Shown piece after piece: positions 9,720 to 18,478 of a DNA stretch of 64,000 nt; the stretch's first letter is position 1, and every line of letters starts with the position of its first letter. This stretch comes from Candidatus Contendobacter odensis Run_B_J11 (GTDB taxonomy: Bacteria > Pseudomonadota > Gammaproteobacteria > Competibacterales > Competibacteraceae). The DNA lies in the NCBI RefSeq assembly GCF_000531125.1, contig NZ_CBTK010000295.1, forward strand, positions 1 to 64,000. The letters run 5' to 3'. The position numbers and the translations under genes were made by a program. The notes beneath the pieces were generated by a model. That model was not told the DNA's origin and did not search any database. It saw only the letters and a program-made list of their open reading frames with translations.

Positions 9720-10768
9720 GTCTCAAAAATCGGATTTTCCTGCTCAGTCACTCGCACGAAGGTGGTGCGTTTGGTCAATTCCTTCAACTGTCCCGCACCA
9801 ACATAGGTACAGGCCGACCGCAACCCACCTAAAACATCCTTAACCGTTTCCTCTACTGAACCTCGGTACGGTATCTCAACGGTTTTGCCTTCGGAGGCAC
9901 GATATTCAGCGACTCCGCCGCTATATTTTTCCATTGCGGTACGCGAACTCATCCCGTAAAACCGTACCCGGCGCTGTCCCTCCCGCTCCAGAACCTCGCC
10001 GCCACCCTCATCGTGCCCCGCCAGCATCCCGCCGAGCATCACAAAGTCCGCTCCAGCGCCAAAAGCCTTGGCTACATCACCCGCGCAGGCGCAACCACCA
10101 TCCGAGATAATCTGCCCGGACAGTCCATGCGCCGCATCGGCACACTCAATGATCGCCGACAGTTGCGGGTAGCCCACTCCGGTTTTAACCCGCGTGGTGC
10201 AGACCGAACCCGGCCCGATGCCCACTTTGACGATATCAGCGCCGGACAACAACAGCTCCTCCACCATCTCACCGGTGACCACGTTACCCGCAATAATCAC
10301 TTGGTCCGGATGCCGCGCTCTAATCTCAGCCACCCGCGCCACGAAATGCTCGGAATAACCGTTCGCCACGTCCATGCAGATAAACCTGAGTTCGGGTAGG
10401 CGCTCCAGAATCTGATCCAGTTTTTCGAGATCGCCATCAAGAATGCCGGTACTCACCGCTACATGCGCCAACCCACCTTCATGGCCGTCAGCGCGCAATC
10501 CGGCCACGAAATATTCCCATTCCTCCACCGGGTAATATTTATGTACCGTCGTACACAATCCATGGCGCGCCAGCGCCTTCGCCATGGCGAAGGTGCCGAC
10601 GGTATCCATATTGGCAGCCATGATCGGGATACCGGTCCAACTTCGCCCACTGTGGCGAAACCGAAAGGTTCGTTCCAGCTTCACCTGCGCCCGACTACCC
10701 AAGGTAGAACGCTTGGGCCGGATCAGCACATCCTTGAAGCCCAGTTTCAGATCGGCTTCGATGCGCAT
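9716..10768 (-). CDS. guaC: GMP reductase
   Basis: GuaC converts GMP to IMP plus ammonia using NADPH, rebalancing purine pools. The protein is 350 residues and very close to the E. coli-type enzyme from the first residues ([20 protein letters not shown]). It is a TIM barrel of the IMPDH/GMPR superfamily without CBS domains, which separates it from GuaB. The catalytic loop [18 protein letters not shown] carries the nucleophilic Cys, and [20 protein letters not shown] forms the phosphate-binding part. The ATG abuts the TAA of malQ directly (TAAATG), and its TGA overlaps thiM. It is unusual to find it wedged between glycogen and thiamine genes. Confidence 0.97.
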   Translation of the reverse strand: MRIEADLKLGFKDVLIRPKRSTLGSRAQVKLERTFRFRHSGRSWTGIPIMAANMDTVGTFAMAKALARHGLCTTVHKYYPVEEWEYFVAGLRADGHEGGLAHVAVSTGILDGDLEKLDQILERLPELRFICMDVANGYSEHFVARVAEIRARHPDQVIIAGNVVTGEMVEELLLSGADIVKVGIGPGSVCTTRVKTGVGYPQLSAIIECADAAHGLSGQIISDGGCACAGDVAKAFGAGADFVMLGGMLAGHDEGGGEVLEREGQRRVRFYGMSSRTAMEKYSGGVAEYRASEGKTVEIPYRGSVEETVKDVLGGLRSACTYVGAGQLKELTKRTTFVRVTEQENPIFET

Positions 10769-12244
10769 TTACACTCGTCCATACAATTCCAATAAATGCC
10801 GATAATGGCCCGCCACCTCATGGCCTACCTGATCCCAGCGGAATCGCCAACGCCAACAGCCGTCTGCAACTCCGGGCCGGTTCATCCGATGTTCACCGCC
10901 CAGCGCCAGTACATCCTGCATCGGCGTCACCGCCAGCCGCGCCACCGAGGCAAACGCCGCCCGCACCAACAACTCAGGCATTTGCTTCGGCCCACCGCCC
11001 AGATAGTCGAATACATGCGCCCGAGTGGATTCATCCAGTTCGTGGAACCAGCCCAGCGTCGTGTTGTTATCGTGGGTTCCGGTGTAAATCACTGAACTAT
11101 CAAGATGATTATGCGGCAGATAGGGATTATCGGCTCCGCCGCCAAAGGCAAAGTGCAACACCTTCATCCCTGGCAAATGATGCGCGTCACGCAAAGTTTC
11201 AACTTCGGGAGTGATAATGCCCAAATCCTCGGCGACCAGTGGTAACGCGCCAAATTCCGTCTTCAAGGCTTTGAAAAGTGCGTCGCCGGGTGCCAACTGC
11301 CAGCGCCCCGCCACCGCAGTTTCAGCACTGGCGGGAATTTCCCAGTACGCCTCCAACCCCCGGAAATGATCGATTCGCAGCAGGTCAAACTGCGTCAGTT
11401 GAGTACGAATCCGTTCTTTCCACCACTGAAAACCGTCCGCCTCCATCCGCTCCCAGGCGTAATGTGGATTGCCCCATAACTGTCCAGTGGCGGAAAAATA
11501 ATCCGGTGGTACCCCGGCCACCACTTCCCGCCGACCGTCGCGATCCAGCAAAAACATATCACGCTGAGCCCATACATCGGCGCTGTCGTAACCGACAAAT
11601 AGTGGAATATCACCGAACATCAGGATGCCACGCTCGTTGGCATAACGCTTGAGCGCCATCCATTGCCGATCAAACAGGAACTGCTCAAACTGGCACTGCG
11701 TGATGGCCTCCACGCATTGCTGCCGCATCGAGGTCAACGCCTTCGGCTGGCGGTCGCGCTGTTCATTCGGCCAGACAAACCAGGCCCGTTGCCCGTTGGC
11801 CGCCCGGATCGCTTGATACAGAGCGTAATCGTCCAACCAGTGGCGATGCTGATGGCGAAACGCCTCAAAGGCTGCGAAATCTTTTCCACCCCGCCCTTGA
11901 AACCCCTGTCTGGCCTCACCCAGTCGCCGCCGCCGGTAGGCCCATCCGTCCTCACCCGCACCCGGTCCTCCATCCGCCCGTAACCAGCCTGCGTCAACCA
12001 GTGGCTCCAGCGCAATGAGTCGTGGATTACCGGCATGAACCGACTGGGCCGAATACGGCGATAGATCGTCATGAGTCGGTCCCAGCGGCAACGTCTGCCA
12101 AACCGTAAATCCGCATGCCGCCAGAAATTCCACGAACCGATAAGCATCCGAGCCTAGATCACCATTGCCATAGCCACCTGGCAGCGAAGTTGGATGCAAC
12201 AGCAATCCCGCCCGCCGGCGGTCAAATGGCGAACCTATAGTCAT
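10769..12244 (-). CDS. malQ: 4-alpha-glucanotransferase (amylomaltase)
   Basis: MalQ moves alpha-1,4-glucan segments between maltodextrins and releases glucose, cytosolically. The GH77 protein is 491 residues from the ATG at 12244, which has AAGAGG about 9 bases upstream; in-frame codons further up (to 12280) lack support. Family motifs are GLLLHPTSLPGGYGNGDLG at the N-terminus, LRIDHFRGLEAYWEIP with the nucleophilic Asp, LVAEDLGIIT with the acid/base Glu and YTGTHDNNT. Its 491 residues resemble plant DPE1 and Thermus enzymes rather than the longer E. coli MalQ (694). It sits 64 bases after glgC and directly ahead of guaC. It likely handles short glucans released by GlgX. Confidence 0.95.
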   Translation of the reverse strand: MTIGSPFDRRRAGLLLHPTSLPGGYGNGDLGSDAYRFVEFLAACGFTVWQTLPLGPTHDDLSPYSAQSVHAGNPRLIALEPLVDAGWLRADGGPGAGEDGWAYRRRRLGEARQGFQGRGGKDFAAFEAFRHQHRHWLDDYALYQAIRAANGQRAWFVWPNEQRDRQPKALTSMRQQCVEAITQCQFEQFLFDRQWMALKRYANERGILMFGDIPLFVGYDSADVWAQRDMFLLDRDGRREVVAGVPPDYFSATGQLWGNPHYAWERMEADGFQWWKERIRTQLTQFDLLRIDHFRGLEAYWEIPASAETAVAGRWQLAPGDALFKALKTEFGALPLVAEDLGIITPEVETLRDAHHLPGMKVLHFAFGGGADNPYLPHNHLDSSVIYTGTHDNNTTLGWFHELDESTRAHVFDYLGGGPKQMPELLVRAAFASVARLAVTPMQDVLALGGEHRMNRPGVADGCWRWRFRWDQVGHEVAGHYRHLLELYGRV

Positions 12245-12308
12245 GAACAATAACCTCTTGATGAGTTGAGTAATTAACAATGGGTGGATCGAGCAGAATT
12301 GAGCCGTA

Positions 12309-13580
12309 TCAGCGAACTCGATGCAGTTCCTGACCCAGCATCTCGCGGGTAATCAGCACTACCCCTTTCTCGGTTCGATAGAAACGCCTTGCATCTTCCT
12401 GAGGATTTTCACCGACTACGGTACCGGGTGGGATGACGCAACCTCGGTCAATAATAATCTTACTGAGATGACAGTAGCGACCGATATCTACCTCAGGCAA
12501 CACCACGGCATCTCGCAATTGCACGAAGGAATGCACTTGGACTCGCGGGAAAAGTAGCGAATGATTAACGTAACCACCAGAAATGATACATCCTTCTGCG
12601 ATCATCGAATCCACGGCCATGCCCCGCCGTCCGTCATCATCAAATACAAACTTGGCAGGTGGCAACTGTTCCTGATAGGTCCAGATGGGCCAGTGTTCAT
12701 CGTAGAGGTTTAACTCCGGATCCACACCCACCAGTTCCATATTCGATTCCCAGAATGCATCCACCGTCCCGACATCGCGCCAGTAACTCTGCGTCTTGGT
12801 CTGTACATCGCTGAACGGATAGATGACCACCCGATGTCGTCCAAGCAACCGGGGTAGCAAATCCTTGCCAAAATCATGGTGCGAATCCGGGTTCTCGGCA
12901 TCCTCAATTAATTGATTGTACAGGAATTGAGTATTGAATACATAAATACCCATTGAAGCCAACACCATACCGTTCCGGCCTGGTAGCGTCTCTGGTTCTT
13001 GCGGTTTTTCCACGAACCGGATCACTTCATTGCGCTCGTTCACCGTGAGTACTCCAAACTCACGCGCCCGTTCGTGCGACACCTCAACACTGCCAACAGT
13101 GACTTCGGCCTTACTTTCTACATGGTGTGCCACCATCGGTCCATAATCCATCTTGTAAATATGATCTCCAGCCAGGATGAGTACAAACTCAGGAGCATGG
13201 CTGCGGATAATGTCCAGATTCTGATAGACGGCGTCGGCTGTTCCCTTGTACCAGGAAGTTTCGTCGATCCGTTGCTGGGCCGGCAGCAATTCAACGAACT
13301 CACCGAACTCCCCACGCAGGAAACCCCAACCACGCTGAATATGTTGAATCAGTGAGTGTGCCTTGTACTGAGTCAGCACACAGACGCGCCGGATTCCAGA
13401 ATTGATACAATTAGACAGTGGAAAATCAATAATTCGGTACTTGCCACCGAACGGCGTCGCCGGTTTTGCGCGCCACAGTGTTAGTTGTTTAAGTCGGCTA
13501 CCACGCCCGCCTGCCAGGATCAGGGCCAGTGTTTCCCGGGTTAGGCGACTAACGAAACGTGAGGTGATGGCGGCGCTCAT
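12309..13580 (-). CDS. glgC: Glucose-1-phosphate adenylyltransferase
   Basis: GlgC makes ADP-glucose from glucose-1-phosphate and ATP, the committed and regulated step of bacterial glycogen synthesis. The protein is 423 residues (E. coli 431). It has the nucleotidyltransferase N-terminus [57 protein letters not shown] and a C-terminal left-handed beta-helix. The start is ATG at 13580, with GAGGA about 10 bases upstream and the usual short lead before the P-loop-like motif; an upstream open extension is probably not translated. It is divergent from glgB across about 200 bases, so both probably share a regulatory region. It heads the minus-strand run with malQ, guaC and thiM. No glgA or glgP is in the window. 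Confidence 0.96.
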   Translation of the reverse strand: MSAAITSRFVSRLTRETLALILAGGRGSRLKQLTLWRAKPATPFGGKYRIIDFPLSNCINSGIRRVCVLTQYKAHSLIQHIQRGWGFLRGEFGEFVELLPAQQRIDETSWYKGTADAVYQNLDIIRSHAPEFVLILAGDHIYKMDYGPMVAHHVESKAEVTVGSVEVSHERAREFGVLTVNERNEVIRFVEKPQEPETLPGRNGMVLASMGIYVFNTQFLYNQLIEDAENPDSHHDFGKDLLPRLLGRHRVVIYPFSDVQTKTQSYWRDVGTVDAFWESNMELVGVDPELNLYDEHWPIWTYQEQLPPAKFVFDDDGRRGMAVDSMIAEGCIISGGYVNHSLLFPRVQVHSFVQLRDAVVLPEVDIGRYCHLSKIIIDRGCVIPPGTVVGENPQEDARRFYRTEKGVVLITREMLGQELHRVR

Positions 13581-13783
13581 GCGTTTAATGTTCCTCTCTG
13601 CTATGCTGTTTTGATTTTCAGGATCTAAGAAACAGGCCGCTTGGCGGGCAAGGTGCCAAGGATGCAGTAACGGCAAGCGATGAACGGATGTTTGGCACCT
13701 CCACCTTTATATTAGTTGGTTTTCAAAGGTAGTTTTCGCCATTCGTAGCGCTTGGTTGGAAGGATGCCGAGCGGATTAGATTA

Positions 13784-16045
13784 ATGGGATGCTCAACTTT
13801 TCCAATGACGCACTCTGATCACAATAACGATATGCAGCATCATCGACCATCCACAGACGAGCGGTTGATGATTGATGCAGCTTTGCTGAGCAAAGGAATC
13901 CATCCCGATCCCTTTGCAGTGCTGGGTCGCCATGGTCGTGGTGAGCAGGTCATGGTTCGAGCTTTTATCCCTGGCGCTCGGACAGTGAGATTGACCGATA
14001 TCGATCAATCGCTGCGGCGGTTGGTGGATACCGATCTGTTTGAGTGGCGTGGTGCAGTGGGTACGCTGCCACTGCATTATCGACTGACATGGATTGACGC
14101 TATCGGTTGCGAACGGACAGATCACGATCCTTACAGCTTTTCCCCACAGATCAGCTTGTATGATTTGCACCTCTTTAATGAAGGTCGTCATCTGCACGTT
14201 TATCGGGTGTTAGGGGCACATCCGCGTGTAGTAGACGGTATTGTCGGCGTCCTTTTCGCCGTCTGGGCTCCGAATGCGGCTCAAGTCAGCGTGGTGGGCG
14301 ATTTTAACGGATGGTGCGGTCCGCGCCATCCGTTGCGGCGGCGAGGGGGAGTCTGGGAACTCTTCGTCCCTAGCATCAGCATAGGTACCCGCTACCAGTA
14401 TGAGATTTGTGTCCAGGGATCTGGCGAATGGCTGCGTAAGAGCGATCCTTACGGTAGCGGCTTCGAACGGCGACCAGCGACTGCTAATCTCATCGTTAAT
14501 CATATCCCCTATCCATGGCGTGATGAGACTTGGATGACGCGGCGGCGACGGCGGAAATGGGAACAGACACCGTTGGCAATTTATGAAGTCCACCTTGGTT
14601 CCTGGCAGCGGGATTATCAGGGTCATTATTTGAACTATCAGGAATTAGCCCAACGTTTGGTCGCTTACGCCGGGTCTTTGGGCTTCACCCATATCGAACT
14701 AATGCCGGTGACTGAACATCCACTGGATGCGTCTTGGGGCTATCAGCCGACCGGGTATTTTGCTCCTACCAGTCGCCATGGTGATGTGAACGATTTTCGC
14801 TGGTTCGTGGATTATTGTCATCAGGCCGGTCTCGGTGTAATCCTGGATTGGGTGCCTGGACACTTTCCCAAGGATCCTCATGGTCTGGCTCAATTTGATG
14901 GCACCTATCTTTACGAACACGAAGATCCAACTCGACGTGAGCAGCGTGGATGGGGCACATTGGCATTTAACTATGGTCGTACTCAGGTTAAAAATTTTTT
15001 GCTGGCCAGCGCTTGCTTTTGGCTTGAAGAATGTCACTTGGATGGATTACGGGTTGATGCCGTCGCTTCTATGCTCTATCTGGACTATTCCCGTGAATCA
15101 AATGAGTGGGCACCTAATCCTTTTGGTGGTAATGAGAATCTGGAAGCGATTGCTTTTTTACGAGAACTGAATGATGTCATTCACCGCCGTTATCCTGGCG
15201 TATCAATGATTGCTGAGGAGTCCACTGCTTGGCCACTGGTGACGCGCCCTTCCTGGATGGGTGGGCTGGGTTTTAGTATGAAATGGAACATGGGATGGAT
15301 GCATGATACCTTGGAATATATAGCTAACGATCCAGCTCTGCGTCGCCGCCATCATGATTTGCTCACTTTTGGTTTGCTATATGCTTTTACTGAAAATTTT
15401 ATGTTGCCTCTATCCCATGATGAGGTGGTGCATGGTAAGGGTTCCCTACTTTCCAGAATGCCAGGAGATCGCCGACAGCGTTTCGCAAATATACGGTTGC
15501 TCTATGTGTATATGTGGACTTATCCAGGTAAAAAAATTCTATTTATGGGTAACGAATTTGCTCAGGAACAGGAATGGGATCATGCAAGTATCTTAGATTG
15601 GGATTTGTTAAATCAAATGGAGCATCATGGAATTCAGGCACTAATTCGTGATCTTAACTGTTTGTACCGCGTTACGCCGGGTTTGCATGGATGTGAGTTC
15701 GCTCAGGAAGGTTTTGAATGGCTGGATTGTCATGATGCAACTCATTCAATTATGGCTTATCTTCGTCGGGGTGATGATAACAAGCCAGTTGTTGTTGTTT
15801 TTAATTTTGCGGCGGTAGCACGATTAGGTTATCGGGTAGGCGTTCCGAATCCAGGAAATTATTGCCAACTTTTGAATTCTGATTATTGGGCTTATGGCAG
15901 TGGTAACCATGGTGCTGATAGTAGGAATATACTTGCTGATCAAATGATTCACATGGGGCATCCTTACTCATTGCTGCTGGATTTGCCACCACTGACTGCA
16001 GTAGTGATCGCCTTACTGGAACCGAATGGAGATGATTTTTCTTGA
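13784..16045 (+). CDS. glgB: 1,4-alpha-glucan branching enzyme
   Basis: GlgB introduces alpha-1,6 branches into glycogen. The protein is 753 residues from ATG 13784 (E. coli 728); in-frame ATGs at 13805 and 13832 are alternatives and none has a strong Shine-Dalgarno. Domains in order are an N1 module (about 30-140), a CBM48 module (FAVWAPNAAQVSVVGDFNGW), the GH13 barrel and an all-beta C-domain. Catalytic segments are DWVPGHFPKD, GLRVDAVASMLYLDY with the nucleophile Asp, MIAEEST with the acid/base Glu and LSHDEVVHGKGSLL. Base composition becomes clearly AT-richer in the second half of the gene and stays so into cysB. The TGA overlaps the TTG start of cysB by four bases, an unusual coupling of glycogen and sulfur-regulator genes. 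Confidence 0.96.
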   Translation: MGCSTFPMTHSDHNNDMQHHRPSTDERLMIDAALLSKGIHPDPFAVLGRHGRGEQVMVRAFIPGARTVRLTDIDQSLRRLVDTDLFEWRGAVGTLPLHYRLTWIDAIGCERTDHDPYSFSPQISLYDLHLFNEGRHLHVYRVLGAHPRVVDGIVGVLFAVWAPNAAQVSVVGDFNGWCGPRHPLRRRGGVWELFVPSISIGTRYQYEICVQGSGEWLRKSDPYGSGFERRPATANLIVNHIPYPWRDETWMTRRRRRKWEQTPLAIYEVHLGSWQRDYQGHYLNYQELAQRLVAYAGSLGFTHIELMPVTEHPLDASWGYQPTGYFAPTSRHGDVNDFRWFVDYCHQAGLGVILDWVPGHFPKDPHGLAQFDGTYLYEHEDPTRREQRGWGTLAFNYGRTQVKNFLLASACFWLEECHLDGLRVDAVASMLYLDYSRESNEWAPNPFGGNENLEAIAFLRELNDVIHRRYPGVSMIAEESTAWPLVTRPSWMGGLGFSMKWNMGWMHDTLEYIANDPALRRRHHDLLTFGLLYAFTENFMLPLSHDEVVHGKGSLLSRMPGDRRQRFANIRLLYVYMWTYPGKKILFMGNEFAQEQEWDHASILDWDLLNQMEHHGIQALIRDLNCLYRVTPGLHGCEFAQEGFEWLDCHDATHSIMAYLRRGDDNKPVVVVFNFAAVARLGYRVGVPNPGNYCQLLNSDYWAYGSGNHGADSRNILADQMIHMGHPYSLLLDLPPLTAVVIALLEPNGDDFS

Positions 16046-17016
16046 AGTTACAACAGCTACGTTATCTTACTGCGATTGTTCGGAATAATCTGAATATTTC
16101 TTCAGCGGCTGAGAGTTTGTATACTTCTCAGCCAGGAATTAGTAAGCAATTGCGCCTGCTTGAGGAAGAGCTGGGGGTTGAGTTATTTGGTCGTAACGGC
16201 AAACATCTCACTGAGGTCACTCCGATTGGCCGACAGATCATTACTAAGGCTGAAAGTATCCTGCGTGAGGTGAATAATATCCAGATATTAGCTGAAGAGT
16301 ATCGTGATGATCGGCGTGGTAGCTTATCTATTGCTACGACCCATACTCAGGCTCGTTATGCATTACCACCAGTGATTAAAATTTTTCGGGAGCGTTATCC
16401 AGCAGTTACTTTACAAATTCACCAAGGTTCTCCAGCACAGATTGCTGATCTAGTGCAGTCGGGTGAAGTAGATTTCGCGATTGCTACTGAGTCTTTGGAG
16501 CTATTTGAAGATTTAGTAATGATGCCCTGCTATGTTTGGCAGCGCTGTGTGCTAGTACCATCTGGACACCCGTTGGCTGATATTGATCGTTTGACGCTGC
16601 ATGATGTTGCTCAATATCCGCTGGTCACCTATGTATTTGGTTTTACTGGACGATCACAACTGGATGAAACTTTTCGTAACGCTCAACTTAAGCCCACTGT
16701 GGCTTTTACTGCCACTGATGCGGATGTCATTAAAACTTATGTGCGTTTGGGAATGGGTGTAGGTATTATTGCACGGATGGCATATGACTCTCGGCAGGAT
16801 CAGGATCTGATTCAGTTGGATGCCAGTCACCTGTTTTCTACTAACATAACAAAAATAGGGTTTAGGCGCGGTATGTTTCTGCGATTTTATATGTATGATT
16901 TTATAGAGTTATTTGCTCCTCATTTGACTCGGGATCGGGTGCGGATGATGGAACATCTCCAGACATCTGAGGAAATTGGTGTGTTGCTTGAATCTATGGA
17001 GTTACCTGTTTTCTAG
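16042..17016 (+). CDS. cysB: LysR-type regulator CysB
   Basis: CysB activates sulfate and thiosulfate assimilation genes in response to N-acetylserine. The protein has 324 residues, exactly CysB size. The winged helix-turn-helix (residues 1-60) reads MKLQQLRYLTAIVRNNLNIS and LYTSQPGISKQLRLLEEELG. The effector domain keeps the CysB/Cbl-specific blocks SIATTHTQARYALPPVIK, HQGSPAQIADLV, YPLVTYVFGFTGRSQLD, FTATDADVIKTYVRLGMGVG and the tail FRRGMFLRFYMYDFIELFAP. The start is TTG in TTGA overlapping the glgB stop. The GC content is low compared with flanks: 24 of 60 bases on the line beginning at 16081. The sulfate permease genes at 20.8-23.7 kb are its likely targets; Cbl is the alternative identity. 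Confidence 0.93.
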   Translation: MKLQQLRYLTAIVRNNLNISSAAESLYTSQPGISKQLRLLEEELGVELFGRNGKHLTEVTPIGRQIITKAESILREVNNIQILAEEYRDDRRGSLSIATTHTQARYALPPVIKIFRERYPAVTLQIHQGSPAQIADLVQSGEVDFAIATESLELFEDLVMMPCYVWQRCVLVPSGHPLADIDRLTLHDVAQYPLVTYVFGFTGRSQLDETFRNAQLKPTVAFTATDADVIKTYVRLGMGVGIIARMAYDSRQDQDLIQLDASHLFSTNITKIGFRRGMFLRFYMYDFIELFAPHLTRDRVRMMEHLQTSEEIGVLLESMELPVF

Positions 17017-17069
17017 CAACTGATGTGGTTTTATTTTTTGCTAATTTAGCAACCATGACGACATAATAA

Positions 17070-17179
17070 AATTTTGCTTTCCGTCATTCCCGCGTCAGCG
17101 GGAGTTCAATCACTCGTTAAAAAGACTGGATCTCTATTTTTACCGATATGACGACACATGGTTTATTAGCGAAAGTCCT
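17070..17179. repeat. Palindromic dispersed repeat upstream of the tus-like gene
   Basis: The left part (GCTTTCCGTCATTCCCGCG, from about 17076) matches the repeat at 8.7 kb. The right part (17148-17179) is the reverse complement of 41733-41764 with 30 of 32 bases identical, including GCGAAAGTCCT at the outer end. The copy is inverted relative to the one at 41.8 kb. It fills much of the gap between cysB and the tus-like gene. Confidence 0.75.
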
Positions 17180-17282
17180 ATGTAAATATGGTGTTCTTAG
17201 ATAATTTACAGGTTGAATTAAGTGACAACTCGACACGTTACAAATATCCATGACTGATTTAGGATTGCTCCAGGAGAGTCGC

Positions 17283-18200
17283 ATGCAGTCTTTACCCGTT
17301 GCTGCTCGGATTGATCTATTATCCAGTTTTGAAGCCGTGCTTGCGCAAGTAGATAAGTTCTGCGCTAAAGCACGTCAAGATACTGCATTACCGGCTTGGG
17401 TTTCGCGTACTGAAGCAGAACTGACTGAAAATCTCGATATGCGTTTTAAGGCAATTCAAGTTTATCGCGCACTCTGGTATGAAAATAGCCAAGATGGGCG
17501 AGAGACACTGACTTGTCCAGGGATTGTTGGCGCTAGTTCAGATACCTTAGCGGCTGCCCATGCCTGTAATAGAGCTAAGGATGACTTTAAAACGGCTGTA
17601 CTGACGATAAAAGCTCTGGGTCAGGTTGAAACCAAGGAGGCAATGGTTGACTTGCACCGGCGTTGGGAAATTGTAGCAGCGGCAATGCGACGCATGGGAG
17701 CTGCTCGCTTGAATCTTAAACAGGCCTACCGCCATATTCCACTCCTTGAGCGATGCCCGATCAAGATTGGTTTTACTTGGTCCAAACAAGGCCGTGTGAT
17801 TCAGCGTACCAGTGTAGCTGCTGCTCGACGCTTGCTGGAACAGCGGGCTGAAACACCGCAGATTCGATTGGAAATGCAGCGTTTAGCCGAAATCAGCGCT
17901 GATGAGTTGCTAGCGCGTGTTCGCAGTGTTTGTCCACATTTACGCGCTAATATCGTTTTTGCTGATTCGGAAAATTCCGGGAGGGTATCACGTCGACTAA
18001 TGCAGGCTCCCCTGCCGATTCTGGTGCCACTCCAGGCTAATGAGCAATTGCCTGATTTTGTAGCAGTGGCATCGGAGCCACCGGCGAGTCCTCGCCTGCG
18101 ACGGGCAGATGTACGGATTGAGGATGAACTTTTTTTACCTTCGATTCGAATGCATCGCTATCGTGATTTTTGTCGGTCTAATAATTCCATACCAATGTGA
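17283..18200 (+). CDS. Divergent Tus-like DNA replication terminus site-binding protein
   Basis: The 305-residue protein matches E. coli Tus (309) in length and, by eye, in a colinear set of segments. These are RIDLLSSFEAVLAQV at the N-terminus (Tus YDLVDRLNTTFRQM), CPGIVGASSDTLAAAHACN with DDFKTAV (Tus LPGVLCYQVDNLSQAAL with TTFEHIV), AYRHIPLLE with IKIGFTWSKQGRVIQRTS (Tus AYRTLTVL, LRFGWANKHIIKNL), and a C-terminal LPSIRMHRYRD (Tus IPRLHLYV). Tus binds Ter sites as a monomer and blocks the replisome from one side. Identity to E. coli Tus is low, so the call rests on order and spacing. ATG 17283 is chosen because AGGAG stands six bases upstream; ATG 17250 would add 11 residues. The gene is AT-rich, and tus is otherwise best known from enterics and Vibrio-related plasmids. 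A role other than termination cannot be excluded. Confidence 0.72.
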   Translation: MQSLPVAARIDLLSSFEAVLAQVDKFCAKARQDTALPAWVSRTEAELTENLDMRFKAIQVYRALWYENSQDGRETLTCPGIVGASSDTLAAAHACNRAKDDFKTAVLTIKALGQVETKEAMVDLHRRWEIVAAAMRRMGAARLNLKQAYRHIPLLERCPIKIGFTWSKQGRVIQRTSVAAARRLLEQRAETPQIRLEMQRLAEISADELLARVRSVCPHLRANIVFADSENSGRVSRRLMQAPLPILVPLQANEQLPDFVAVASEPPASPRLRRADVRIEDELFLPSIRMHRYRDFCRSNNSIPM

Positions 18201-18375
18201 TGAGATAAAAACCGAGATTTTGAGTACGTTGAGGAATCGGGCGCAGTGGGATCCACTTCAAACATCAATCAACCGTCGCGAAAATATCCTAAGATAATAA
18301 TCGGTCCAAGCACCTTTATTAGGTTCTCAGAACTCTTTTGCCCACAACCTTCCTTCGCCATGCCAGCGGCTACTG

Positions 18376-18441
18376 GTATCCATATTTTTTAACTGGTTAC
18401 TTGGATTCTAGCTTTCGCTGGAATGATGGAGAGCGAAAGCC
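18376..18441. repeat. Degenerate dispersed repeat upstream of glgX
   Basis: GTATCCATATTTTTT, then GGTTACTTGGATTC and GGAGAGCGAAAGCC, follow the same order as GTATCCAGTTTTTC, GGTTACTGGATTC and GGAAAGCGAAAGTCC in the 41.8 kb copy. Only about half of the element is present and it is more diverged. Translated in the glgX frame it gives SSFRWNDG, a typical repeat peptide, but it lies upstream of the real start. Confidence 0.65.
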
Positions 18442-18478
18442 TTATTTCTTTTATCCGAACTTATCAGGAGACTCCCTT

